From assembly GCA_022829145.1 (NCBI GenBank), contig CM040741.1, forward strand, positions 48,809,180-48,873,179: a stretch of DNA of 64,000 nt. The letters are read 5' to 3'. Positions 31,196 through 54,107 of this stretch are shown here, in pieces. The stretch comes from Albula goreensis. Lineage: Eukaryota; Chordata; Actinopteri; Albuliformes; Albulidae. The position numbers were made by a program, and so were the translations under genes. The notes beneath the pieces were generated by a model. That model did not search any database. It saw only the letters and a program-made list of their open reading frames with translations, and had not been told where the DNA came from. Positions within the stretch are counted from its first letter, which is position 1; every line of letters starts with the position of its first letter.

Positions 31196-34100
31196 TTTCT
31201 AAATGTAAAATACAAAATGAATTCAACTCATTTATAAAGTATATCTATTCTGAAACAGCAGCAGGTGTGGTTAGTTAATATTGTTCTCCTCTTTAGGGTT
31301 GTCCATTTAATTGCCCACAAAGACCTTTGGTTGCTGAACAAAAGCAAACAAAATGATCTCACCCCCACACTGTCAACTGTTTCTCACTTCCCATCCAAAC
31401 TCAAGGGGTGTCCAGGGTTGTTTATGCATGGCCGCCTTGGTTGGAGTTATTTTTAAACACTCCCTCTGGACATGTTTACCTTAAAGGTTAACAGCTATTT
31501 TTTTATCAGATTAGATGAAATTGCTTAATTAGTATGCAGCTGAGAACAGAAAGGAATCAGTGTTTTCTTTCAGGATGGAGACGGCTGCCACGTCATGTCC
31601 CTCTCAAACAGCGCAACCCGACGCAAGCCAGCACAGGCAAGAGCCCAGGGGGATTATTCGTTGGAGGTCCACGCTTGGTTTATTTTAAGAAAGAAGTGAG
31701 AGAAAAAAACTTCATCCAAGGTTCTAAAAATAGACAGAGCCAATTCATGCGGAGAGGTGACTTGGCATAATCTGGGAACAGAATTTGACATCAAATTATC
31801 CTGGAAACAAGTCTCCTAGTCTTCAGATCATGTTTTCAATTAGTTCACTGAGTTGATTAATTGAACGTTTAATTGCTTGGCTGGCACTTTTATGTTGAGT
31901 GAGTGACACATTATTAATTTATGCGTGGAAAATGAAGCAATTCAGATGAAACATGCTGTCCAGGAGTATATGTTATGCTTCTATGGGTCAACACATTTGC
32001 TAAGCAAATAAATCATTTTACATAATGAAACTTTCTAGAGCTGATGCACTAAATTATTAAGATGGGCTTTTGGACCTAGGCAGCTGAGTGGGCTTTGATT
32101 TAGATCCATTTCATTGCAATTCCTTCAGAATTATGCCAGCACAGTCTTCTCTTATGTCTCCTGTGATGTTAATGCAGATTGACTCATGTATATTTTCAGA
32201 AAAATGTTCTTGATTCAGTATTTATCCACAGTTTTCAGTATCATTAGACTTTCACATCAAATGTCTCAGATATGACATCTAGAAAGGACAGACATTTTGA
32301 TGTTCTGTGGGATCCGCAACTTGACTTGGACTAGGAATTTTAGACTCATTTGATCTTCTGTGAAGAAGTTGCTTTCATGACCTGGCCCATCCCTCAATAA
32401 TTTTTCTTTTTATTGATATTATTTGGCAAAACAATATTCATATTGTTTGGCAGAAAAGATCTTTTACTAGACTCACTTTGGTTGACTTTGGTTGGCTTTG
32501 GCAGTACAGATGAACATACTTTGGCAGAACAACTTGAATTGAAGGAGATCAGAAAAAACAAATGATTTCTTGAATTTGAATCAGGGTTTAGATGTTTCTG
32601 TGTTAGGAATGGTAAGGGCAATATGCTGCACAGTTTACAATTCCAACATGTTTGTATACTTTGTAATAAAATAATAGCACACACTGAGGTCAATTTTAAA
32701 TTGTGCCTTTCCTCTTACTTATTCCCCCATTAGCTCCAGCTTTACATGGATGCACTGCACCTGGGTCAGATGAATGTTGTATTTGGTGACCTCTCCTGGG
32801 CATTGTGTACACTGAAAAATAGTATTGAGCACCTGCTAGAAGAATATAAATGATCCCAAATTACTTTGGGAGAGTTTTTGATGACTGTAGTTTGTCTCCC
32901 TCTGGTGGAGAATACACCATATAGGAAAATTGAATTTTTCTGGGTTGCTTGGGCATGTTCCTCCAAACCATTTTTCCAAACCATCACATCTTCAAAGCAT
33001 TACATTCATGTCACCAAACCAACAAACTCCAACAAAAATGTATCATTTTCCATCTAATGAAATGTAATTTCTATAAATAATTAACAATGACAACAACAAT
33101 AACATTCCAAATTAACAATCATCTGACAGTTAAACTAACAAAACCCATTCTGACTTTGTAGAATTCCTTCCCACTATCACATTGTTCCTTTCTCCCTCTC
33201 AATTCACAGATGAGTTGCTCCTTATTTGCCAGACTATATGCAAGTGTGCGTGTATTTCTGCATGTGTGCAAGTCTATGTATGTGTTTGCGTATGTAGAGT
33301 CAGGTGTTTGTGCAGAGATGAAAGTGTAGATTTGTTTCTATATATTCCCATGCATGTATGTCAGACTGCACCTATGCCTCTCCAAATGTTTAAGTGTGCA
33401 TATGCATACGCAAGTGAGGTATGTTTTTGTACACATTTGTAACAGAGCATATGTGGTTGTGCTTCAAAACACAGGTGCTTAGGACAGGGGCACAACTAGG
33501 AATCCTAGGCCCCAATATACAATACTGGGTCCCCCTAGCTAACTGAAGTCACTGACTAACGTTTTCACTGACAATCACCAGCCTGCATCAACTACAGCCC
33601 TTACAATGGTACAAGACTTTTCCTGTCTACTTGACTTCAATAAGTAGAGTTTGATATGGTATTGAAACAAGAATACGTAATGCATTAATTCAAGTGTGTT
33701 TACTAGCAATAAATAGCGATTGCAATAGCGATTCTTTCACCCAGGCCAACTGTAACATACTTTGCCTGTGACAAAAGAACTGTACTTGGGCCAGTAAAAT
33801 TCCTTACACTTTATACACTTTTCTGTTTTATCCAGAGGAACTGGGTAAAATCCATATCGTTGTATCAGATATTTTACAAGTAAATAGAATAGACAACAGT
33901 TGATTAACAAAATGACAATGATAAAACAATTGAAGTGTCTTGTAAATACATGTATTGCGATAAAGTCAGCCATTCGTTTAAAAACAATCTATTTTAAGAA
34001 TGGAGGAGAATTTACGCGAGAACCTGCCATTCGGATGGAACGTTGCTTCACACAGAGCGAGGAGGTCCATCTCCGTGTGCGTGTGAGCACCGCACGCACG

Positions 34101-34357
34101 CACGGTCACAGCGCTGGCCAGGCAGCAGCACGTCGTGATTGCTTCTGAGAGCGCGACAACAGCCTCGAGGGGAGAGATTCAATGTCGACCCCGCGCTGTG
34201 CTGCAAATCACAGGAAACCAAGGCGATTCGTTATAGTCTTATTTTTTGCTCTTCACTCTTCTATTCGGCCTGGAGAAACGAACTAACATAAGCACTAGGA
34301 TAGGGGACCAGAGAAGCAGACTGCTTACATAATTAGCCTCGCCGTTCTGCCGGGAAA

Positions 34358-42317
<7,960 letters not shown>

Positions 42318-44720
42318 TTGGCTTTCCCTGGACAGAGACTCTTGCTCTTTGGTGAAGTTGTCCAGTAAGGCCCATCCCTCTTGGCTCAGCTTGCCTCATG
42401 GGCCTTGCCTGCTACTCTTGGCCTGCCTTCCTGAGTTCAGAACTCAGAGAGGCCCAGTGACTGGCACCAAGCAAAAACAATGAGGAATATGGGTATACCC
42501 ATAATATGTTTGGGACTTTTTCAGCCTGGCTTTATAAACAAAATACCTTTTTATGAGTCTTACCTTTATGAAAGCCTTGAAATGCACAGTCTCATCTTCA
42601 AGATGGGGACACAAAGAGTGTTTATGGAAAGATTCCTTATATTTGCTTGTGCCAGAAAGTTGTGAGCTCAGTCAGTCATAGGCTGAGGAAGAACATAGTG
42701 TCATCAGCCAACCACTTCTCCTATTGGCTAATGTCATCAACCTCTTTACAGCTACTTTGAAATAGTCCTCCATGTACAGATCAAATGACTTACAGCATAC
42801 AAGCAGAGCAGTGACACATGCCTGTCTCTCCACAGTATACATACTAAAGCTCAACTGCTTAAAGCTTAAGGCATCACCAGGTGATTGAGAATTATTGGGT
42901 GTCAGTAGACCAGTTGGCTTTGAGGGACCCCCACCAGGTATAACCTGGTGGAGCTCCTCTTTCTGAATTGCTCTGCCCCTCCTGAACAGTGCAATGCATC
43001 AAATCGTCTGTCTGCAGCATGATTTTTCCAGAACTGCATGCACTCTGGTCATTTCTAAGACTCCTGTTTAGCTCCCTGGGGTGTTGTCTTAACCCCAACC
43101 ATGTCATTCATGAAATGAGCCCTATCCTTAAGAATCCAGCTGCCTAATCATGTTTCATCGATGCAAATAGCAGCAATTTGTTCACCCTCTCTATATGATC
43201 TTGAGTGGTGCTGCTCTCTGTACAAGATGCTGTGTCAGAGGCGTGTGAGCACTGAACTGAACTACATAGTGCTAGAAGACGAGACATCAGTTGGTTGTTG
43301 CTTCCAATGCCATGCACAAACACAGAAATACACAGACATATTTGTACACTTTATTGACACCCACATGCGAAAATGCGAATGCTTTAGAAATTTAAAAAAA
43401 AATGTTTTTGGATGTACTTTTTTCTTCTTCAGTGCAGAGGAGCAATGAGTGATGCTATTTAAACACCCTAGTTAGACACTCAAAACAACCAAAACCAGAT
43501 TTGGGAGAGCTGACCATTTTTATGTGAGATCTCAGCCTCCCCTGTTTCAAGCAGAAGCCTGCACTGGTGTGTGTGGGAATGGAGGCGTTTGTTATTGAGG
43601 CTGTACAGAAACTATACAGGGCGTTCATAGTTTTGTGTGTCCCATGGGTACATTAGTCCTGTGCTTTGTGTTTTCTCTGTGTTCCTGGTGGATATTGATG
43701 TGTCTCCTGGTACCCTGGTTTTGTGGTTTGTATCACACTGCTGGGTAAAGACTTTGTTGCAGTCTTTTTTGTTGGCAGAAACTCAACTCAGCAGAGGGCT
43801 AGCTGTGTACACCAATGGCAAAATTATTGATGAATTAAGAATACTGTTGCATTCTGGTTTTTATTGATGGTGTTTTAAAAGCCACACTACTGTTTGATTT
43901 CCTCATCTGGAAGGGCAGGCATGTCTCAGTCTGACCTGTGAGCCCTCCACAAAATTGCACTCTTTCAGTATTTAAACGCAAACATGTGTTTGTTGCTGAT
44001 GATAAATTATTTATCAAAGGTTTACTTTAGATGTTGAGGTATGTAACTTCTTTTAGAAAATTTTGCATTCCTAATACAAAGAGCTAATACAAAATTCAAC
44101 TCCAAAGTTTTAATTGTTTTTAGCACTTCTCACTGTTAGGCCTGGTTTGAAGCTTTCATCTGCAAAGGAAGGTGTATCCACTGTCTCAGCTTTCCAGGAT
44201 TCATATCAAAAATGAAATCATGCAACAGCTTGACATGAATGATTGTCAATGGCATGCTTGATAGAAATACCTTTTAGCTTGTAAACACTGTGTTCTGTAG
44301 TAAATCTGGGGATACTCCACATAAGTAAAGGTGCAGTGTCAGGGTCTCGGGTTTGCTGAACGAAAGAAACCCTGGTGTCTCATCTGCTTGTCTGTGCACT
44401 CAGTGGGATATTTGTGTCCATGTGTCAGTTGGTCAGTCCAGGCTTAGGTGATGCTTGAATATGGTATACACTGTCCATGGTAGCCTTTAGTTGCCATGTG
44501 AGGCAGTCCTGCTAAAACCATGTGTCTCTATTATGATGTTTACCCTAGTTTGTCCTGTGCTGAAAAGTGTAGAAGTTTACCCTAGAAGCCCACCTCAAGG
44601 CATTTTTATTTCTAATGTTATGGGCTTATATTTGGTAGGTGAAAGGAAAAAAAGATAAAGAAAATACAATTTTTAAAAACTAATCTTAAAATAAAGGAAA
44701 AAGGACCTTTTATGATTACA
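42318..44720 (+). other. rhobtb2: Putative rhobtb2 3' UTR
   Basis: Sequence downstream of the stop with no coding signal. AATAAA at 44690-44695 is a plausible poly(A) signal; an end nearer 45.1 kb is also possible. The boundary is a guess from motif position. Confidence 0.4.
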
Positions 44721-47700
44721 GTGATGGAGTTAAAATGACAGATTTATTCATAATTTGTAAATCTACATAGAGAACTGCTGTTCTCATGTCAGTGTTTTGT
44801 CACTTGTTTTGGTGCTGACAGCAGTGCCTCAGGTTAAGAAGTTTAAATTTCAAACATCAAACCACAGTGAGTTCACTGCTGCACCAGGACATGTTTTTGC
44901 TGTACAATCACAGTGGCACAGAGACCCTGTTTAAATTTGTTTGTATGTTTACCTCTCAGATTTACTGACTGTCCTTTTATCTGTACTGCTTTTTGTTGTG
45001 TTAAACAAAAGTATTTTTACTGTTTTTTCTGAATCTTAAATGCTGTACTCTACAATCTTTAATGATGTAAATAGTGTTTGTATGATAAATATTGTTGCAA
45101 TGTTATACATTCTGGAAGTGGTATTATTTTTCTTGGTTTTTTGGTAACATGCTTTTTTTATTTTTTGGGGACAGGAAGTAAAACCGGTTGGTTTTAACTG
45201 CCAAAGCTTACCCCAGATTACCAGTCAGTCATACAACGTTAGGAAAGTGTCATAAACCAGGCATTTCCACATCCATTGGAACTGACCTTGCAAGTATATA
45301 CAGTATGCCTCCACAGCTAACGTTGCCCCTTCCTAAACCAGTGACTTTCATGGGGGGGGGGAATGAAAACCACTAAAACATGCCCCCTCCTCACCCCTTT
45401 CATATGGTACAATATTTACTCCCAATTGTCTCACTTGGTTTGGAAGGCCTCTTTGAAAGAGTTACGTCAGCTGGACTGGGTGTGTGAACACTGTTTATTT
45501 TTCTCTGGTTGTATGAAAGAAACAGACTTGGAACTCACACTCTCATTCACTGATTCACATGCCAACTCAGTGAGTCCTGAGGTTACCATCTTTTCACTGC
45601 TGGAAGTTGAAGAGGCAAGGACAGCTGCCAGGACTTCACTTGTTCTTATTTTGTTTGTTTTTTTACAGCTGCTATTCCAGCCCTATACCAACAGATGGTG
45701 CTAGCACACTTTTGTGGGAACACTTATTTCTCAGAAATTCCAGCAGGTGGCTCTATCCATGAGGATAAATAAGCAGGAGTCTCAAACATCTGACTTTCTC
45801 TGTTCACACATTTGCATGGTTTTATGAGTGAATGTTTATTTACCGCTGAAAATATGCTTTTGATTTTTGACATAGTTTCTCACACTTTGCTAAGCCGTGG
45901 CACAAGTCCCAAAGTACATTTCAGACCAACAATTTGGCATTACTGAACTACACCAGTAACTGGATGGACCAGTATGGACCAATGTGTGTGTCTGTGTAGT
46001 AGCACAGACACACACATTAATTGAGTGGGTAGGTTGGGAGAGGGTTGAGTTGAGACCTGGAAATGGCCATTTTTTTCTCATGCTGAATATGTAAATTGGA
46101 TGATTAAAACAGTATATTACGTGATTAGAAAATTCTTATACAATAACGCAATAATCACACTTTCTAATCACAGAAATCCACTTAAATGAAGGTTGTTAGA
46201 CCTGCAGTTTTACTCAGTATTGCATTAGCTGTAACACATATAACAGGGAAGGGGTTTCTGCTGGAAGATGTCAACACAACAGTATGTGTGATCACATTCA
46301 CTTTGTACTTGTACACATGGGACTCTCTTCTAAAGCAGTGAGAGAGCTTTTAAAAGCTCTTTATTCAACAGATGTTTACAAGTGTAAAAAAAAAACAACA
46401 AAAATGTTTGGAAAAGCTCCAAACAAAACAAATCTGCATAGTCAATTATGATGAGTGTCCCCTTTATTAACATCACATAATGCCCCACTTATTTTTCAAA
46501 AAACTTTTGAATTTGTTTTCAGGCAAGCATGGGCAGAGAGCGATAGAGATAGCGATCAATTTAAAACCCTAGTTTTGCAAGTCCCTAAAACTCATTAAAA
46601 GTGGCTGAAAACCCAGGGAATGGGGGAGGGGGGTTGAGTCGAGTTACTATCTGGGTGGAACAGTACCATAGGTTCTGAGAGTTCCTGAACAAACACGCAG
46701 AAATTAAATTCTATTTATACAGGCCCTGTCGGCTGCTTCCACTGCAAAAGTCTCAGCAGAGAGGCTGGCGGAGCATTCCAAGGCTCCACCACAGGGAAAG
46801 AGTCTGGGTACCGTGTAATTACCACCACTGTTAATGACGGTCAATGTGACTGGAATCCTGTCAGTCTGTTAGGCTGACTGAATTTGAGCAAGGAGGGTGG
46901 GAACCAGAAAGTATTTTTTTATTGGGAAATCTGTATGAATGACAGTTCTTATGAACTGTTAAAACTATAGCAATAAAAGGTAAAGTTGGCCTTTTGTTCA
47001 TGATCTAACCACTAATCTACTCAAATCCATTGTAAGCTAAGCAGTCTTTAATTAAAACACATTTTACTTCACATTGCTCCAGAGAAAGAAATTCTTGGAT
47101 ACAGCAAGACAAGAATCCTGAAATTTGTTTGTCACAGCTCTGGCTGTGTTTTTGCCCTTGGCCTAAAATACGGTCTTGGTGAACCAATATGGTTGTTCTG
47201 TTGTTTTGAAATCATGCCTTTATTGACCAGTGGTCACTGATCAAGGGAATCAAGCAACCGTAAAAACTGTCACAGTTAATTTGTCATCCTGGCTAGAGGT
47301 CACCTTGTGAAATGATGATCTTCAGTAAATTACAGCTCATACTCGATAAACTAACCAGATGGCCAGCTCCTGTACTGCCTCCATCTTCTCTCCTTCTTAA
47401 TAACATGAGATTTAGTGGGCAGTAGGAGTTTCTAGTCTGGTATTGCAATGCAAAACATCCATTGCAACAGTATTGTCATTGATCATGCCCCTTAATAATG
47501 AAATACAAATAACTTCATTTTGATATATTATTACAGAATGTTTTGTAACGCCCAATATCCCTCTTTGTAAAAGAAATCCACTTAGTAGCCCTCTTACACC
47601 GAAAAACTGGTTACACTACATTTACACTACTTTATCAGCAAAGATTACAACCAAATGATTTCTGTAGTTAGAAGAAGTTTAGCCAACGCCTCAAGCTGGA

Positions 47701-50700
47701 CTTCTTCAGCTCAGTAATATTGTGGGCTTTTGAGCAGTAACTACCAGGTACAGTTCCATGGGGTTTAGGTCTTGATTTTGACACAGTCATTCCAAAACCT
47801 TACATTATTGTTCTTAAAAACCGTTCTGATGTAAATTTACTTGTGTATTTCAAATTAATGTCTAGCTACATGTGACTGCAGCACTTTAGCTTCATCTTTA
47901 CCTTATGTTCATGCTGTAAAATTCTCTGATCCAGACCAGATTTCATGGGTCATTCAATGATAGTAAGTCATCCAGGTTCTGATGCATTAAAGAATCTACC
48001 ATTCCTTGCCCCCAGTATCAGGTACTTACTTTTCTTTTTATTGAGTGTTTGTTTTGTTTTTCCAGGCATAACAGGACCTATGTTATCTAAAAGCTCCAAT
48101 TCACCCATACATTTATAGAGCCATTGTGGTTATCCTGGTGCTTTGTTTTGGAAAACTTGAAATGAGCAGTAATGTTCTGCTTAGTTAGTAGTGAATTCCA
48201 GTTTCCAAAATATTTGGTTGTTCTAGGGTTCTTCATGCAACACTGGTAGATATTATGTCAGGTTGACCATTCCTGAGAGGATTTTTACCATCTCAAAATT
48301 TCTGCATTTGGACAATATGGATTCAACCTTTTGCTCAGATTTTTGTCAGAATTGTAAAACAACATTTCACTGGATAGTAACACATAAATGTAGCCTGCTG
48401 AATGTCCTCTGCTTCATCTTTCCCTGCCAGTGAAACCATAGCCAGCACGTGCTGTCACATTGAGCTTTTTACATTTTTGTCCATTCTGTATGAAAACAAT
48501 GCGGCATAAGAAGGTAACTTGAGTGATGACCCAGTGGGTATTCAGCTGCAGCAACTGATGGGATTGCCAATGAATGAGAGACTTTAAATTAGTCCAATGT
48601 CTAATTTTAATTAACCTTGTTTGGGTTAGAAGAAAGAGTAAATGAGTGAGGAAAAAGTAAATGAGTGATAAAATGTATTTACCAGAATAGTAAATTAAAT
48701 AAGTAAATAAAATGTATTTACCAGAAAATACTAAAATTAATTATTGGATTATGGATTATTCATTGTAAAAAATAGCCTTAAATAAGAAATAGCTCAGTAT
48801 CTACATGACAGTTTTGGGAAAGCTAGACAAAATGTTTCAACATTAGTGTCATATTTCTTGACAGTGATAAGTATGTATAAAGAATAAGTAGAATCTTTAC
48901 CCTGAATATTTTTTTTCACATGAATATCAAGAAGCATCAAGTTCTGGGTACATTGAAAAAGTGGGTCTACATAAGGCTAAGACAAAGCTTCAGGAACCTG
49001 CTTTGTGAGTTTCACCTGCTGAGGAGGGAATGATTTCGCTCAGAGCAGATGACAGTAATTAAACGCTGTGCACATTATGCCCAATTCCCTGAAATTGTGT
49101 CTCCCCCTCCTTTAGCGAGCTGTGAGTTGCTTGATAGCAGCCATGTCTCATTTCCAGAGAGACAATGCCATTACACAACCGTGCTAATCCATCTGGATGT
49201 TGGGTTTAGTTTGAGAGATGCCTGTCATTTCAGGGCTAGAACTGCTCTCATCTGCATTCTGTTTCATGTGTGAATAATGATTTTTTTCTTTTACTTTCTA
49301 TTTTCCATGCACATGTTCTTGGCGATTAAATTGTAACCTTAAAGGTTTTTACATGGATTTGAGTGGGGTGACAGTGGGGGTGGTGGGGGGGGGGCATTCA
49401 GTATAACTGCTGTGGTATTCTCCTGTCCTTGATTTTGAGTTGAGAACACAGCATAAGAAAGTAATGCATTGGCAAACATTATCACTGCCTGCCAGTCAGT
49501 GAATATTATTTTGAAATATGCATTATTTTCTGAAGAAATTTAATACTCATTTAACTTAATTTAATTTAATGTAATTACAAAGTCAAAGTGCTGCCACCCC
49601 CACTTATACCCACACATGTGAATTTTATATAAATTAATCCAAGTGTGTTTTGTCACAACAGTAAGTGTCTGCGTGTTTGGACAGGCTTATATAGGCTGCC
49701 CAGCTCTGATATCATTTGACTTTTTCATTCGTCTGGGTGTGGGATGAACACAGTGGTACAGCCATTCAGATAACATAGGCGTCAATCTTGAATACTGATG
49801 TCATTTTTCTCAGATGAGATCAGCAACATCTGTTGAATAAGATACTCTCTGCAAACCATACTGGGATGTATAAGTCAGTGACTGGAGGTGAATCAATGGT
49901 ACTAGATTGCTATGGTAGCCATGGATGGTCTTTTTTGTCTATACCCTTCATAAATATTCGTAATGAGATGCAGACTTGAGCACTTGAGTTTCAACAATAG
50001 AACAAATGGGGTTCTCTGTCATTTAAGCAAGACACTCAGCATGTCTGCCCAATGAACAGAAAATCTGTGACGACATTATTGACGTCTGAGACACCCCACC
50101 TCCCCCGACCAGTGGAGAAGGGACACGGCGCCTTTGGCGGTGACAGCACTCTGACAGGGGTGTGTGAACGCCGAATGCACTCAGCTACTGTATGCCAAGC
50201 CTTGAGCTCCCACAGAGCTACAGTTTGGGAGACCATCTTTCTCCTGAGCACTAACCCATTTTAACGCTTGGTTGTAATTAGTCCCAGCGAGTATGATAAA
50301 ATGTTATAAATATAGCTGTTGTGATATATAAGTGATGTGCATGCACATGTTTTGTGTGTGATGGGGATATTCATGTGTTTTATTAATTATTGAACTTTTA
50401 ATTGGTGACCTCTGAAGGGTTGGTAGGAGACCTTAAGATGTTATGAGAAGGTGTATTGGCTAGTACGTGCATTGCACTGTGCTGCACAGTCTTTGTATGG
50501 AACAACTGCAGAACCTACATAATTCAACTGGCGCAGGCAGACCGTAGGTGCTTGATTGAGCATATGAGTTGCTCTAATACCTAGTGCTGTAGAGTAACTG
50601 GTTAGGCTCAACCCTCTCTCCCTGGACAATGCTACATCCAATTATGTGCCACCCAACCTGGGCTCCTAACTACATTAAGCACTTAGCATGGGAAGGATTA

Positions 50701-50944
50701 GATTGCAGGCTTTGAAGCATTTCACTGCGTTGTAGCTGCACCAAACCCTGAACAGCTATCATTTCATAGTATTTTCACAAAGTGTTTGTAGGTCAGGAAT
50801 AACAACTCAATCATTCAGTCAGTGAATGCATGTTTTTGAATACCTGCCACTCACTAGCAAGGTGTCACATGGTGTTTCACAGTGGGCCTTGTGTCTATAA
50901 TAGATGTCGGACTGGGCAGCCGGAACAATGTGACTCATGTAGGG

Positions 50945-51130
50945 CAGCGGTTCCCAACCCTGGTCCTTGAGGATCCCTGTGTATGTTAGTTTTTGTCCAA
51001 CCATAATAGAGGTTCGTAATTTATAATGAGCTGTTAATTGTATTAGGTCACTCGTTTTAATGTCTTATGAGAGATAATATGAGAGATCTGATTAAGCAGG
51101 TCTGTCAGAAACAGATCAGATATTCATATT
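50945..51130. repeat. Dispersed repeat, copy B
   Basis: Begins GCGGTTCCCAACCCTGGTCC, a phrase I recognise as common in fish dispersed repeats. It shares ordered motifs with copy A at 26131-26300, including TTATAATGAGCTGTT and TTTTAATGTCTTATGAGAG. The family is not identified. Confidence 0.55.
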
Positions 51131-53014
51131 CATTTAATTTCATTTAAGGATTAAAATCAGTCAGATTGGTTCTCAGACAAATAGTGCACTGTGACACATG
51201 CTTCTTTTAAAAGAGAGGATACATTTTAATTGATTAATTAATATACATAAAGCTGAAAATAGTGAAATTGAAAGTGCTATGAACACCTGGCAATTGGGAT
51301 AAAACATTTACGGAAAATGCAGAGTATGAAGTCAATAACATGACAATAAGCCAAACCGGCATTTTGTTGAAATGTATGAATTTGAATATTCACAATTATA
51401 CAAATGACATACATCTATAAAACCCTTGATTTATCAAGGCACTGGTTTGAAAAATCCAGCACATGCAGGAGTCCCCAGGACTGTGCTCATATTTGGGTGA
51501 TGCAGGAAATTAAGATCAGTTATGTTTTCTGGCTCAAAATGGTTCTTAGGTTAGTAACTCAGGAGCCAGTCAAGAGAGGCAAGAACAGGGTTTATGGTCA
51601 TATTTCTTAGATTTGGTCAGAAACCTTTTGGCTGCACCTAGCTGAAGGGAGCAAAAAAAAGAGTTGATAAAGAAGGGAGAAGTAGCCTATCATTGAAAAC
51701 ATAAAAGCATGAATAAGCTTCGCAGTATCACTTCATTGCCTTGACATAATGGAGTATTCAAGGGAGATATTTAGGTCAAGTATTTTTCCAATGTTTCTGA
51801 TCTCCAGTTTTGGGCTGAAGGAAAGTTCATCAATATTTAGTGCAAAGTCCATCATACAATCATGAAACTGAGTGGGACCAAAAAGCCCAGTGTCAGTTTT
51901 ATCATAGTTGAGTAGGAGCAGATAAAAGCTAGGTAAGGGGACACTTGATCAGTTCGGCCAGGAAAGTGTTCTTAAACAGGAGAGTTGTCTTTGATGGCCA
52001 TGGTTCCCATGCAGACTCTGAAAGAGAACAGGATATCATACAATGTCAGCATCATGAACATTTTGTTGCAGGATCAAAAGATTTTGTCGTTTCCAAGCAA
52101 CTGTAAAATACATAAATCATTGATTAATTTGGTATTAGTTTTCTTTTTAAAGCTTTTCCCAGCTGAATTGAACTATGTCCACCATGAACCTCCTCCACAG
52201 AGCCAGAGGATGTGACTGCACATGTGATCCTCTGATTCACATGGCAACTAACACTGCTGTTTTTTCACACAGCAGATGTGACACACAAGGTCAACATAGA
52301 TTCAATTCACGAACATGCAGGTGCCCAGACAGCCAGGAGAGGTTGTAAGAAAATAATAAGATTAATAAGTTTAACAAGCTTGTCCCCTGTATTTCCCCTG
52401 TGTGGCTAGGCCAGTTGTTTCATTACCAACATGGACCTCTTGCCATCGCTGCCAGCACTGGTGCAACTTGGACTCAAACTTGTAGATGTGGAATGCACTG
52501 TTGCACCAAAAACATGTGCCCTCAGTCTGACGACCCTGTTATTTTTTTACCACAGCCTGAAAAACATGCATATCATAGTTAAAATGTTTGTCATCAAGTG
52601 TGACCATTGATTCTAAAGTAACTGGTAGATAAAAAGATACATTTTCGCCATGTTTGACATGTAGCCTTGTCCCTCCACAATTTTGTGTCAGTGCAAATTT
52701 CAATCTGCTAAAAAAACCAGGAATCTGGCAGTATTTTATTTCTCTCAACAGTTGGCAAAACTGCATCTGTCCTAAGGAGGGTTCTTATAGGGAGAGGTGT
52801 CTGGTTGCCATGGTATTGATGGCACCCTCCCCAAATCCAAGAATCTAAAAAAAAAAAAAATCATTGCCAGAATTCTTGGTGAAGCAAATAAAGAGAACTG
52901 CACAAATTATGTGATCACTCAGATTAGAAAGGAATCTGCAAAGAATAAGTGGATGTTTTTGAAGTTTCAGGAATTATACACGTGTTTGTGAACAGAGATA
53001 TCAGATAATTCTGC

Positions 53015-53043
53015 TTTTATTTATTTATTTATTTATTTATTTT
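53015..53043. repeat. (TTTA)n microsatellite
   Basis: About seven TTTA units in tandem. Confidence 0.9.
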
Positions 53044-54051
53044 AGCTCTCCAAATCGAATTCCATCAGAGCTGCAAAACCATTGATTCGCAATTTATTCG
53101 TTTGAATCTCATAGTTTGAAAATGCTGTGACAATTCATATGTTGGCACTAGTTTTATTTTACAGAAAAATGTTGGGGGCAGGGGGAGGTGGGGTGGTGGA
53201 GGTGCTGTCAGGGTGAGGGGGAACACAGACGGAGGAGGTGGTGCTGCCGCAAGTGGACGCGCTATGAGGATCTCACGCCTTGGCAGCACCCGCTGTGCGG
53301 CCGCACGGGCCCCTCATTACTGCTAACTGAAAAAGGGTTGCTATGGAAACCATACAGCCGCCCAGAGCCATGCTCAAATCCCCAGTTCCGACACAGTGCT
53401 TATATTTAGAACCCCCTGTTCATCTTTCATCTCTGAGGGTATGAAACTCAGATGATTGTGGAAGACCTTGCTTGGCTGCCCCCGGGTGGGTTTTGAGTTT
53501 CGACCACGTGTCTTTGAGCTTCAGTCTTTGTTATTGTTATCTGAGTTTTCGCAAAGAAGTTTGGAAAGCAGGTTCACTCTTACTTTGTGCATGGATACCC
53601 CTCTATGGTACCTGCAGGGGAACTCATATTTTCTTCAGCAAATGCTTGAGGTCTTAATTTTAAAAGGCAGCACTGAGTGTCACTGTTTGTTTATACATTG
53701 GATGATGGGTAAAAGTGATGAATGTGTAAATGACCCTGTAGGTTTAGGTCCTGTATGATATTTTGCCATCAACGGGTGGGTGTGTAAAAGGCCCATGGCA
53801 ATGATTAATGCTAAAAACAATCTTGCCTCCATGTCTGTGCAAGAAATCACTTGTGTATTTGTGTTTGTGTGTGTGTGGGCTTGCCAGAGTTAGGCACAAT
53901 CAGATTTGCAGGCTTAACTAAGTCACAGCAAAGCAGCAGTAGTTTTTTTTTTTTTTTTTAAATATCTTTTTATTCATGGACATGGTGTGTTAGAGCATTC
54001 TCTCAGACAAGGGCTGTGGCTGTACTGATTGTATTGAAAGGGTCAAGAAAG

Positions 54052-54060
54052 CACACACAC

Positions 54061-54102
<42 letters not shown>

Positions 54103-54107
54103 ACACC
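54052..54107. repeat. (CA)n microsatellite, slightly imperfect
   Basis: CA tract broken by one G and one extra A. Confidence 0.9.
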
